From an uncultured Porphyromonadaceae bacterium (lineage in GTDB: Bacteria; Bacteroidota; Bacteroidia; Bacteroidales; Muribaculaceae): a DNA stretch of 64,000 nucleotides. The stretch is taken from the NCBI GenBank assembly GCA_902491515.1, contig CABUIC010000002.1, forward strand, positions 100,542 to 164,541, in the 5' to 3' direction. The position numbers and the translations under genes are program-made. Positions 9,038 to 17,119 of this stretch are shown one piece after another. The first letter of the stretch is position 1. Every line of letters begins with the position of its first letter. The notes under the pieces were generated by a model, which was not told where the DNA came from, did no database searches, and saw only the letters and a program-made list of their open reading frames with translations.

Positions 9038-9960
9038 AAGGTCTGGCTGGAGATTCCTTTCTTGCGGTCTTCCTTGATCTGGTCGAGGATGTCGTTCATC
9101 ACGCCCTGATAGGGGTCGAAATGGGAATTGAAGGCAGTGTCGGGAGTAAAGGTAAACTCTCCGAAATAAATCTTGTTGTCGATAATGTAGAAATCCACGC
9201 GCAGAAGCTCCTCTCCTTTTGAGAGGGTGGCGGCAAGCTCAATCATTTTTTCCAAGCATTCCGGTTTTTCGGGAGCTACGGAAGCATCGTCTGGCATTGT
9301 CGTGATAGAGCCGCCTTTCGGGATTTGTTGCCATTTCAAGGTGTATGGTTCCATACCATAGCTGAAATGTTCGTGCTCGTCGCGATCGTGGTGAATGAAC
9401 ATCACCATGGGTTTCCCGTTAACACAGTAGACCTTATAATCTGTCAGCGATTTTTTTCCGCCGCCCTGAACCATAAGCTTTTCAGCCACCACGCATGGGG
9501 GGATATGGGAATAATGCAACTGGGCTGTAAGCTCGGGATACGGAAACTCCAGCGCCTTCTTCATTGTTCTCACAATCGCGCTCCGGTCGATACATGAATT
9601 GTCTTTCACTATTACGTTGGTGCCGCAGCCGTTGTTGGTCTTGAGGACATATTCTTTCGGGAGGGAATCGAAATCGATTTTCGCAGGGTTTTCCCAATGT
9701 CCATAGATAGGTATGAGATATTCTTCGCCTATCATTTTGGCTACTTCGGCCCTGACTGCGTATTTATCGGCAAGAAGGGCCCAGCGCCGGTTGTTCTTGT
9801 TATGCAACTGAGCGCGGGATACGTAAGTCGCCAACTGGTTTACCTCCTCAAATGGCGAGTTGAGGTTCATCGAACGATGGAAATGCTTGAAATAGCGGAG
9901 TCTTGTAATCGTCTTGGGACAGCGCCTGGCAACGGTAGCCAAAATATCGTATATAAGCAT
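9034..9960 (-). CDS. ATP-grasp protein of the TupA type
   Basis: 308 residues. The pattern matches ATPgrasp_TupA proteins: YVLKTNNGCGTNVIVKD as ATP-binding segment near residue 105, CVVAEKLMVQGGGK, LLRVDFYIIDNKIYFGEFTF as the metal-binding DxxxxxxxxxxxGE segment, and TPDTAFNSH near the end. TupA was named for addition of amino acids to teichuronopeptide. Family members in polysaccharide loci are thought to attach amino acids to glycans (family knowledge). Here it has its own promoter and lies convergent to a glycosyltransferase, so modification of the same glycan is an inference. Confidence 0.72.
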   Translation of the reverse strand: MLIYDILATVARRCPKTITRLRYFKHFHRSMNLNSPFEEVNQLATYVSRAQLHNKNNRRWALLADKYAVRAEVAKMIGEEYLIPIYGHWENPAKIDFDSLPKEYVLKTNNGCGTNVIVKDNSCIDRSAIVRTMKKALEFPYPELTAQLHYSHIPPCVVAEKLMVQGGGKKSLTDYKVYCVNGKPMVMFIHHDRDEHEHFSYGMEPYTLKWQQIPKGGSITTMPDDASVAPEKPECLEKMIELAATLSKGEELLRVDFYIIDNKIYFGEFTFTPDTAFNSHFDPYQGVMNDILDQIKEDRKKGISSQTF

Positions 9961-9981
9961 GGCTTAAGATGTTTCAGACCG

Positions 9982-10013
9982 CAAAAGTACAAAAATATCT
10001 TCTTACAGCCAAA
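9982..10013 (-). promoter_or_regulatory. Bacteroidota-type promoter of the TupA-like gene
   Basis: Read on the minus strand: TTTG (10013-10010), 20 nt, TACTTTTG (9989-9982). This is an exact fit to the TTTG-N20-TAnnTTTG pattern. It is placed about 20 nt before the ATG at 9960 and directly downstream of the response-regulator stop. Confidence 0.72.
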
Positions 10014-10038
10014 CAAAGTCCCGGGTTTTCGTGGCTCT

Positions 10039-10695
10039 TCAGCGTTTGACGCCGGATTTCTTGAGGTAGCCGCGGCTGATGGCCTTGACGATGAGGTCGG
10101 CGACGTTTACGGCACCGAGTTTTGCGAAGAGGGCCTTGCGGTGGGACTCGATGGTGTTGTCGGAGACGAACATGGCGGCTGCGATTTCGCGCGAGGTCTT
10201 GCCCTGAGCTATCTGGTAGAGGACTTCGAGCTCGCGCGAGGTGGGATGGAGGGAGCTGTCGCCCGCGAGTCTAAGTGCGTCGCGGACGGCCTCGCAGTAA
10301 TAGTTGTGGCCTTTGAGAATCTCGTAAATAGCGCGGAGGATTTCCGAGCCGTCGTAGGTTTTGTATATAATGGCGTTGACGTCGCGGGCGAGGAGCTTGC
10401 GGAGGGTCCAGATTTCGTCGTGGACGGTGCTTACAATGATATGGGCCACGGGATTACGGGCACGGATGAGTTCTATGAGCACGAATCCGTCAAGGTCGGG
10501 GAGCTCAAGGTCGAGGATATAGAAATCGAAATCCACACCCGAGTCGATGCGATTCACCAGGTCGGTGGCAGTATTGAATTTTTCGACGTCATTTGCGCCG
10601 TTGTTGACCAGAATGGCATTAATTCCCTCGAGTACGAGGTTATGGTCATCGACTACGGCAATTTTCATTTTTGACAAAGCGGGTGTTTCGGTCAT
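10039..10695 (-). CDS. Response regulator, NarL/FixJ (LuxR) type
   Basis: 218 residues: a receiver domain with the acidic pair in MKIAVVDDHN, the phospho-acceptor Asp in DFYILDLELPDLDGF, Thr/Ser in IVSTVHDE and Lys in AIIYKTYDG. It is followed by a LuxR-type HTH, LTSRELEVLYQIAQGKTSREIA-like, with FVSDNTIESHRKALFAKLG. An alternative start is 9 codons downstream at 10668 (MKIAVVDD), which would be the more usual receiver start. A promoter lies just upstream, inside the end of the kinase gene, so the regulator can be made independently of the kinase. It is the likely partner of the adjacent HisKA_3 kinase. Confidence 0.9.
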   Translation of the reverse strand: MTETPALSKMKIAVVDDHNLVLEGINAILVNNGANDVEKFNTATDLVNRIDSGVDFDFYILDLELPDLDGFVLIELIRARNPVAHIIVSTVHDEIWTLRKLLARDVNAIIYKTYDGSEILRAIYEILKGHNYYCEAVRDALRLAGDSSLHPTSRELEVLYQIAQGKTSREIAAAMFVSDNTIESHRKALFAKLGAVNVADLIVKAISRGYLKKSGVKR

Positions 10696-10730
10696 GTCCG
10701 GTGCTGTATCTTGCTGAAGGTTCTATTCTG

Positions 10731-10762
10731 CAAAGGTACGGCGCCGGAAATCATTAGTCAAT
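10731..10762 (-). promoter_or_regulatory. Promoter of the response regulator gene
   Basis: Minus strand: ATTG (10762-10759), 20 nt, TACCTTTG (10738-10731) then C. The -33 element overlaps the stop region of the histidine kinase gene. It matches the Bacteroidota consensus with one -33 mismatch. Confidence 0.62.
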
Positions 10763-12804
10763 TACGGTTTCCCGTGATTTTTACTTTCAACCTCAGTCCG
10801 GTTCCACCGTTTTCAGAGCCGGAGAGAGCGACGTCAGCGCCAATGGAGCGTGCCCTGCGTCGCATTGAATCAAGGCCTATTCCTTTCTTTCCGGAGGAAA
10901 TGAAGCGTCCGTTGTCGCTCACGATTGCTGATAGCTCCCGGGAGTCGAGAGTCAGCGATACGGTAATTTCCGAGGCTCCGGAGTGGCGCAGAGCGTTTCC
11001 GACGGCTTCCTGGACTATGCGGTAGACCTCAAGGGCCACGTTATCGGGGATATCGGACCATGCTGCGCCCTCGGAAAGCACCGAGTGATACCTCAGAGAA
11101 AGGCCGCCCGATGCATCAGCCTGCTTGGCGACAAAGAAACGGAGCACCTCATCCAGCGAGGCATAAGTGAACTCGGGAGGCATCAGCTCGTGGGAGATGC
11201 GGCGCACCGACTCGCAGCATCCCTCGACCATCCGGGCCGTGGCTTCCGGCGATATTCCTTTCCGGATATTCATTCCTATGGCAAGCAAGTCGTTGCAGAC
11301 GCCGTCGTGGAGCTCGGCGGACATCCGGCGGCGCTCGTTCTCAAGGCCCTCGACGTACTGCTCCGTGAGTTGGCGCACCGTGTCGGCGCGCAGGGCGGCG
11401 AACTCCATATCTTTCTGCAAGCGTCGGCGGCGCTGGCGGGAGGCATAGAGCACAAACACGACGATGACGGCGAGCAGAAGGCCGGCGGCAGCGAAGAGCC
11501 ACATGAGGGTGCTTGCCCTGCGTCCTTCGCTCCGGGCAAGGGCGAGTTCGGTCTCCTGCGTGCGGTATTTTATCTCGATGTCCTTGATGGCATCGCGGTG
11601 TTCGTTGTCGAAGCGGCGGCGCTCGAGGGCGCTGACGCTGTCGGCCGCCGCGAGAGCCTCACAGTAGTGTCCCGTTTTCTCCGACAGATCGCGGAGTTGC
11701 TGATATATCTCGATTCTGCTGAGGATGAGACTTTTCGAGCCTTCGCCGTCCTTGAGTTTATCGGCGAGGTCAAGGAAAATGTCACGGGCGCGGGGATAAT
11801 CGCCGAGAGCGGCCCACATATTACCGAGGGTCTGCCCTACTGCTACCTGATAGTCGCGCGCGACGGGGCCGTAGGCCTCCTTCTCGCACTCGCGCATCTT
11901 CCCGACATATCTTTCGACGCTGTCGCGGAGAGGGCGGTCGAAATTCTTGATGAAGAACTGAGCTCGGTTGTAGTAAATCCAGAAATGTTCGGAGTACGCC
12001 TGAATCATGGGGTCGTCGGAAGACTCAACAAGACTGACGAGTGCGGCCGTAACTTTTCCGAGAGAGTCGCGCATCGCGCGTCGCCGGTCGGCGGGGCCCG
12101 AGTCGAACTGATGGTCGAAGTACACATTCTTGAGCTCAAGGAGCTTATAGAGCATATACGGCCGATAAGCCGACTCCGAAGCCGACATGACATATTCTTC
12201 GAAGTCATCGATAACTCCACGGATGGCATCATAGTCGCCGATTCGCTGGTAGATGTATGCCTGTCGATAATAATTGCCGGCAATTTCCCGACCGACGTCC
12301 TCAGTAGCCCGCTTATAGTTTCGCGTCGACTCCTTTAGATATTCGGAAGCCTTCTCCGTCGAGCCGTGACGGTCTTCAAAAAAAGGACATTCTATAGTAC
12401 ACGAAGCCAATCATGTAGCTGTCCCCGGCCTTGCGGGCAAAGTCCATGGCCCTGCGTAGGAGCGCCATGCATTCCCCGAAGCGGGATGGGTCCTGTTGCC
12501 CGACATTCGTGCCGTACTGGCAGAACACCTCGCTACGCTTGAAGTCGGACAGTCCACTTCCGTTAAGCACCATAAAGGGGAGAATCAGCGACTTCATTAC
12601 GCCCTCACCTTCCTCAAGCTCGTCCGGACCATCGGTGCATTCGGACAAGTACACGTCCATAGCCGAGTCAAGAAGTTCGGTCGGCGAGCCTTCCCCCTTC
12701 AGAATCCTGCGTATCTTATCCGTGGATTCCGACGACTGCGCCGCATACGACAGGCCCGAAATCAATGCCAGGTAACAGACTAAAAGGAGAAGAGTTCTTT
12801 TCAT
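10758..12804 (-). pseudogene. TPR sensor histidine kinase (HisKA_3), split by a one-base frameshift
   Basis: The first 142 codons (from ATG at 12804, export signal MKRTLLLLVCYLALISGLSY) end at a TGA at once after a run of seven T. Removing one T continues as FFEDRHGSTEKASEY into an intact 539-codon frame, giving a 681-residue kinase. Order: signal peptide, periplasmic TPR-like helices, a membrane segment (LMWLFAAAGLLLAVIVVFVL), the HisKA_3 box ERRRMSAELHDGVCNDLL with phospho-His, then HATPase_c with the N box QEAVGNALRHSG and G boxes. The promoter position rules out the longer start at 12846. Sequencing error, phase-off state, transcript slippage or true decay cannot be told apart here. Its partner is the adjacent response regulator. 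Confidence 0.82.
12378..12384 (-). repeat. Seven-base homopolymer at the kinase frameshift
   Basis: A7 on the + strand (T7 in the coding direction). Six T would restore the kinase reading frame. This is the only place where the two open halves of the gene can be joined without a stop. Confidence 0.7.
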
Positions 12805-12843
12805 GGTCAGGAACAATGTGTATAAGCTGATTCGCCTCGCGCG

Positions 12844-12875
12844 CAAAGGTACAAAAAACTCTGGTGCATTACAAA
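12844..12875 (-). promoter_or_regulatory. Promoter of the histidine kinase
   Basis: Minus strand: TTTG (12875-12872), 20 nt, TACCTTTG (12851-12844) then C. This is a perfect consensus match. Its -33 element directly abuts the -33 element of the divergent UpxY promoter. Confidence 0.78.
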
Positions 12876-12907
12876 ATTGGTAATTCTAAAAATAATTCGT
12901 AATTTTG
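12876..12907 (+). promoter_or_regulatory. Promoter of the polysaccharide locus
   Basis: ATTG (12876-12879), 20 nt, TAATTTTG (12900-12907) then C. It is about 60 nt before the UpxY start and back to back with the kinase promoter. The presumed leader contains a small palindrome, CTCTTATTAAGAG (12922-12934), of unknown role. Confidence 0.68.
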
Positions 12908-12967
12908 CACTCCGAAATGCTCTCTTATTAAGAGTCTATAAATTACCGCAATTAGTATTCACCAATA

Positions 12968-13561
12968 ATGAATGCTTTGAGTAACGGAAAAACCGGTTCG
13001 CCGGCGCCCCATGGCGTTGACGACGCCGTAGGCGTGGGCGGGGGGAAATGGTTTGCCGCGGTCGTCAACCACAACGCCGAGCGCAGTTCGGCCACGAAGC
13101 TCGGCGCCGAAGGCTTCGAATGCTTCGCGGCATCGCAGACTGAGATGCGTCAGTGGCGCAACGGGCGGAAGAGCCGCGTGGAGAGAATAGTCATTTCTTC
13201 AATCATTTTCGTGCGCTGCACCGAGCGCCAACGCCTCGCAATAGTACAGCGCCCCTACATCTTCCGCTTCCTCACGGACAAAGCTTCCGGCAACGACGCC
13301 GGGCGCGGGCGCGTGGCAGTAATTCCCGACATCCAGATCGAGCGACTCCGCTTCATGCTCGGGAACTCCGACACGCCGGTGGAAGTCAGTTCCACTCCCC
13401 TCGAACCGGGGCGGCGCGTCCGCGTAGTCCGCGGCTCCTTGCGCGGCCTCGAGGGCGAAATAATCAGTACCCCGGACGGCAAGGACGAACTCTACGTGCG
13501 CCTCGACCACCTCGGCTGCGCCCGCCTCACCATCGACCGCCTCGATGTCGAGGCATTGTAA
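12968..13561 (+). CDS. UpxY-type NusG-like transcription antiterminator
   Basis: 197 residues. An NGN-like domain starts with KWFAAVVNHNAERSSATKL and contains FIFVRC-like IISSIIFVRCTERQ. A KOW motif follows (LEPGRRVRVVRGSLRGLEGEI). In Bacteroides, UpxY proteins are the first gene of each capsule locus and promote elongation through the leader of their own operon (established for that family). Its position as the first gene after a promoter, followed by about 28 kb of same-strand glycan genes, fits this role. The first ~25 residues are low-complexity and a later start is possible. Confidence 0.85.
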   Translation: MNALSNGKTGSPAPHGVDDAVGVGGGKWFAAVVNHNAERSSATKLGAEGFECFAASQTEMRQWRNGRKSRVERIVISSIIFVRCTERQRLAIVQRPYIFRFLTDKASGNDAGRGRVAVIPDIQIERLRFMLGNSDTPVEVSSTPLEPGRRVRVVRGSLRGLEGEIISTPDGKDELYVRLDHLGCARLTIDRLDVEAL

Positions 13562-13577
13562 GAAGAAAAAAAGCACC

Positions 13578-14348
13578 ATGCCAACACAGATAATACTTCA
13601 GGCCCGCACGGGATCGACCCGCCTTCCCAACAAGATGCTCATGCCCTTCCACGAGGGTAAAGGCATCCTCCAGATACTCCTCGAACGCATCCGCAGTGCC
13701 TTCCCGGAAGGATTTGACCGCATAACCGTAGCCACTACCACATCCCCGGGCGACGACCGAATCGCCGAGCTTTGCGCCGGGACTGGTTTCCGCTGCTTCC
13801 GCGGAAGTGAATCCGACGTTCTGGAACGATTCATCGGAGCGGCCGAAGAGGCCGGAGCGGACAAGATAATCCGCGTCTGCGCCGACAACGTGTTCCTTGA
13901 CACGGCGGCCTTGCGCTCACTGTACGACAGAATTGAACGGGAAAATGCCGACTATGCATCATTCCGTACATCCGCCGGAGTGCCGTCAATCAAGACCCAC
14001 TACGGATTCTGGGCCGAAGGGGTGACTCTCAACGCGCTGCGCCGCGTGCGCAAAGCGACAGACGAAGCCATCTACCATGAACACGTCACGAATTATATCT
14101 ACACCCATCCCGAGGATTTCACAATAGATCTGCGCCCCATCTCTGATACTATCGAAGGAATCGAGAACTATCCGGATCTCCGCCTCACAATCGACACCCG
14201 CGAGGATTTCGACATCAGTCGCGAAATCTACTCCGCCCTTTCTGAAGGCGGCAATGGAATAAAGACCACAGACATCCTGAGCTATCTCGACGGACGCTCC
14301 GATTTATTCGCGAGGATGAGAACCGTCATAAACCAGAATACGAAATGA
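13578..14348 (+). CDS. Cytidylyltransferase, SpsF/NeuA-like
   Basis: 256 residues. The start at 13578 gives MPTQIILQARTGSTRLPNKM, the nucleotide-binding N-terminus of the CTP_transf_3 family (CMP-nonulosonate or SpsF type). SESDVLERF and RVCADNVFLD are further family features, the latter the usual metal-binding Asp region. The product is probably a CMP-activated acidic sugar. The stop overlaps the NeuB-like gene by ATGA, so the pair is translationally coupled. Whether the sugar is a sialic acid or another nine-carbon acid cannot be told. Confidence 0.8.
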   Translation: MPTQIILQARTGSTRLPNKMLMPFHEGKGILQILLERIRSAFPEGFDRITVATTTSPGDDRIAELCAGTGFRCFRGSESDVLERFIGAAEEAGADKIIRVCADNVFLDTAALRSLYDRIERENADYASFRTSAGVPSIKTHYGFWAEGVTLNALRRVRKATDEAIYHEHVTNYIYTHPEDFTIDLRPISDTIEGIENYPDLRLTIDTREDFDISREIYSALSEGGNGIKTTDILSYLDGRSDLFARMRTVINQNTK

Positions 14349-15385
14349 AACCCGTATATATAATCGGAGAAATCGGCCAGAACCACAACGGCAGCGTCGA
14401 TATCGCCAAGCTCATCGTCGAACTGATTTCGCGTCCTGTCCGGGAAGAAGTGTTCGGCCTCGACCTCAAGGGGATGGATGCCGTGAAACTCACGAAACGC
14501 GACCTCGCCGAAGAGCTCACGGTGTCGCAAATGAACCGCCCCTACGACAACCCGAACTCCTTCGGCAAGACCTACGGAGAGCACCGCGCCTTCCTCGAAC
14601 TTTCGGACGAGGAACATTTCGAAGTGTACAAATACGCCAAGTCATTGGGGCTGGACTTCGTGGAGACGCTATGCGCCATCGGGTGCCTGTCGATTTTCAA
14701 GCTCTTCACGCCCGACCGCCTGAAAGTCGCCAGCCGAGACCTCACCAATCTCCCCCTCCTCGCCGCCCTTGCCGAGACCGGACTCCCAATCATCCTCTCC
14801 ACGGGCATGGCCGGAGTAAAAGAGCTCGACGACGCCCTCGCCGTCATCTCCCGCTACCATTCCGACATTTCGATACTCCACTGCGTGTCGCAGTATCCCA
14901 CCCACCCCGACAACCTCAACCTCCTCACAATCCCCTACCTCAAAAAACACTACGGACAGTACACAATAGGCTTCTCCGACCACACCATCGGCATCTCCGC
15001 CCCGTCGATTGCCGTCGGAATGGGCGCAGAAATCATCGAGAAGCACGTCACGATCGACCGGCGCATGAAAGGCACCGACCAGGCGGGATCTCTCGGCCCC
15101 GACGGCGTGAACCGCATGGTGCGCGACATACGCATCGCCGAACGCTGGCTCGGAACCGAAGACCTCTACATCGACCGCAGCGTGGGGGCCGCGAAAGAAA
15201 AGCTCGAACGCTCCATCGCTTCCCGCCGCGACATCGCCCCCGGCGAAATCATCACCGAGGCGGACATCCATATGCTCTCGCCGGGCGACGGCTTCAAGTG
15301 GGCCGAGCGCGAAACCGTAATCGGTCACCGCGCCGTCGCCCCCATACCGGCCAACGAAATCATCTACAAAAACCTGATTGACTGA
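14345..15385 (+). CDS. NeuB/SpsE-type N-acylneuraminate (nonulosonate) synthase
   Basis: 346 residues. The NeuB barrel starts with YIIGEIGQNHNGSVDIAKLI and includes DAVKLTKRD, ASRDLTNLPLL, LSTGMAGVKELDDAL, LHCVSQYPT and GFSDHTIG. A C-terminal SAF (antifreeze-like) domain runs from about residue 285 (ASRRDIAPGEIITEADI). These enzymes condense PEP with a six-carbon N-acyl sugar. It lies between a cytidylyltransferase and a KdsC-type phosphatase. No dedicated NeuC-like hydrolysing epimerase is next to it. Confidence 0.88.
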   Translation: MKPVYIIGEIGQNHNGSVDIAKLIVELISRPVREEVFGLDLKGMDAVKLTKRDLAEELTVSQMNRPYDNPNSFGKTYGEHRAFLELSDEEHFEVYKYAKSLGLDFVETLCAIGCLSIFKLFTPDRLKVASRDLTNLPLLAALAETGLPIILSTGMAGVKELDDALAVISRYHSDISILHCVSQYPTHPDNLNLLTIPYLKKHYGQYTIGFSDHTIGISAPSIAVGMGAEIIEKHVTIDRRMKGTDQAGSLGPDGVNRMVRDIRIAERWLGTEDLYIDRSVGAAKEKLERSIASRRDIAPGEIITEADIHMLSPGDGFKWAERETVIGHRAVAPIPANEIIYKNLID

Positions 15386-15864
15386 TGAGTCTGCCCAAGT
15401 TAATTCTGACGGACATCGACGGCGTCTGGACCGACGGCGGGATGTACTACGACCAGACGGGCAACGAGTGGAAGAAATTCCACACCTACGACAGCGCCGG
15501 AGTGCTCTTCGCCCACCGCCGGGGCATCAAAGTCGGCATTATCACAGGCGAGGACACGGAAATCGTGGCGCGGCGTGCCCAGAAGCTCAAGGTGGACTAC
15601 CTTTTTCAGGGAGCCGCCGACAAACTCGCTATCGCCCAAGGCCTCTGCCATGAACTCGGAATCACTCTCGCAGACGTAGCCTACATCGGCGACGACATCG
15701 GCGACGCAGCCCTCCTCAAAGCCGTCGGAACAGCCGGAGTTCCCTCCGGAGCTCCCGAATACATCCGCCGACTCGCCACCCTACCCCTCGAAAAACGCGG
15801 CGGCGAAGGAGTCTTCCGCGAATTCGTCGAAAAACTCATAGGCGTCCCCGAAGAATACATTTAA
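15385..15864 (+). CDS. HAD-family phosphatase, KdsC/YrbI type
   Basis: 159 residues. The nucleophile motif is LILTDIDGVWTDGGMYY, the second motif VGIITGEDTE, and motif III is YIGDDIGDAALL, all as in KDO-8-phosphate phosphatase and nonulosonate-9-phosphatase. It shares one base with the NeuB gene (TGATG), so it probably removes phosphate from the product of that synthase before CMP activation. A general KdsC role is the alternative. Confidence 0.85.
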   Translation: MSLPKLILTDIDGVWTDGGMYYDQTGNEWKKFHTYDSAGVLFAHRRGIKVGIITGEDTEIVARRAQKLKVDYLFQGAADKLAIAQGLCHELGITLADVAYIGDDIGDAALLKAVGTAGVPSGAPEYIRRLATLPLEKRGGEGVFREFVEKLIGVPEEYI

Positions 15865-15871
15865 TAAGACC

Positions 15872-16903
15872 ATGGAGCCGAAAGTAGCCGTCATCGTCCC
15901 CGTCTACAATATGGAGCGCTATCTGCGCGAATGCCTTGACTCTCTTGTCGGACAGACCTTCAAGGACATAGAGATAATATGCTTCAACGACGCGTCGACA
16001 GACTCCAGCATTGACATCCTGCGCGAGTATGCTGCTCGTGACGAGCGATTCGTTATAATCGACAGTCCGGTGAACATCAAGCAAGGCGGAGGCCGAAACG
16101 CCGGCATACGTGCCGCCCGCGCGCCATACATAATGTTCGTCGACCCCGACGACTGGGTAGAACCCGACTTCGTCGAAAAATACTACACCAAAGCCACTGC
16201 GGCCGACGCGGATATTGTTGTCGGTGACGAAATGGTTTTTAAAGATGGCAAAGTAACTTATAGTACTCTTATTGCAAAAGACCTTGGAAGCGATGTAGAA
16301 TATATCAAACGTGAAAGGCTTAAATTCCCTCTTCATATTTTTATATGTATTTATAACAAGAATCTTTTTTTTGACAACGATTTATTTTTCCCAGAAAACA
16401 TCCAATTAGGTGAAGACAACGCAATTTCGGCGTCTCTATTTTTGGCCGCCAAGAAAATTGTCAAAATTGATTCAGCCCATTATTATTATCGTATTCACTC
16501 GTCCTCTTCCTGTCACACTACAGATTCAAGAAGAATTAATTGGCAACTAACGACAGCCCTTTGTGCGTTGCACAACTTAAGGCGAATGGATAGTGACAAT
16601 AAATTCTATCTCGAAATCACTCAACATTTTATTAAGCTATATTTCGCAAATCCGATACAAGAGATTTCAACATTTTATCCAAAAAGCGATATTTCTACAA
16701 TATCTCAAATTATTTCGGGGGTTACAAAATATGTCACCGAATCGGAATTAATAGCTTATATAAATGCCCAACCTCGTGCAACGCGCTATTTTCAGAAAAC
16801 GGTACTAAAATCACCATATTGGGGTGTCAGACTTTATAAGGCTCTTTCATTAATTCAGAACATCAGAGCGAGAGCCTATAACTTGCTTTACCACAAGAGA
16901 TAA
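15872..16903 (+). CDS. Family-2 (GT-A) glycosyltransferase, compositionally mosaic
   Basis: 343 residues. The N-terminal GT-A domain is clear: VAVIVPVYNMERYLRECLDS, CFNDASTDSS, GGGRNAGIRAARAPYIMFVDPDDW (DXD). The C-terminal half is less conserved and probably sets the acceptor. Base composition changes sharply near 16220, from GC-rich codons like the upstream genes to AT-rich ones like the following stretch. This suggests a recombination joint within the gene. Confidence 0.88.
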   Translation: MEPKVAVIVPVYNMERYLRECLDSLVGQTFKDIEIICFNDASTDSSIDILREYAARDERFVIIDSPVNIKQGGGRNAGIRAARAPYIMFVDPDDWVEPDFVEKYYTKATAADADIVVGDEMVFKDGKVTYSTLIAKDLGSDVEYIKRERLKFPLHIFICIYNKNLFFDNDLFFPENIQLGEDNAISASLFLAAKKIVKIDSAHYYYRIHSSSSCHTTDSRRINWQLTTALCALHNLRRMDSDNKFYLEITQHFIKLYFANPIQEISTFYPKSDISTISQIISGVTKYVTESELIAYINAQPRATRYFQKTVLKSPYWGVRLYKALSLIQNIRARAYNLLYHKR

Positions 16904-16920
16904 ATTAAAGATTTCATATA

Positions 16921-17090
16921 GAAGTTGTTTCAACTAATTGATAAATGTTAAAACGTCTGGATGGACGGTTTCAAAGCAGTACTTGTTCGCTTCGACACCA
17001 CCATATCCAGTTTGAAGGGCTGGAACTTCCTTGCATTCCTTGTTATTTTTCTTAAAAAATTTCACAATTCACAAAAGTAGAAACAACTTC
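16921..17090. mobile_element. Internally deleted IS5-type element, MITE-like (170 bp)
   Basis: Perfect 11-bp terminal inverted repeats GAAGTTGTTTC (16921-16931) and GAAACAACTTC (17080-17090) are flanked by a 3-bp direct repeat ATA (16918-16920 and 17091-17093), as expected of a target-site duplication. The interior keeps only the last ~42 codons of a transposase. It cannot move by itself. It sits in the gap after the GT2 gene, next to the composition shift. Confidence 0.7.
16952..17080 (+). pseudogene. C-terminal remnant of an IS5-family transposase
   Basis: The frame reads NVWMDGFKAVLVRFDTTISS, then LKGWNFLAFLVIFLKK, to a TAG at 17078-17080. It resembles the usual IS5-family C-terminus (xAWxDxFKxLLVRxET...NWxAxxxLAFxxLxLRK). 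An in-frame stop lies directly before it, so the rest of the gene is gone. The stop codon lies inside the right end of the element. Confidence 0.6.
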
Positions 17091-17119
17091 ATAGATATTG
17101 ACTAAGATTAAGTAATTAT

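Noticed and set aside
9697..10674. A 325-codon + frame opposite the response regulator
   Set aside because: It is antisense to a gene with complete receiver and HTH motifs; its length reflects GC-rich codon bias.
10983..12338. A 451-codon + frame opposite the histidine kinase
   Set aside because: The minus strand carries the HisKA_3 and HATPase motifs and a perfect promoter. The + frame has no recognisable domain.
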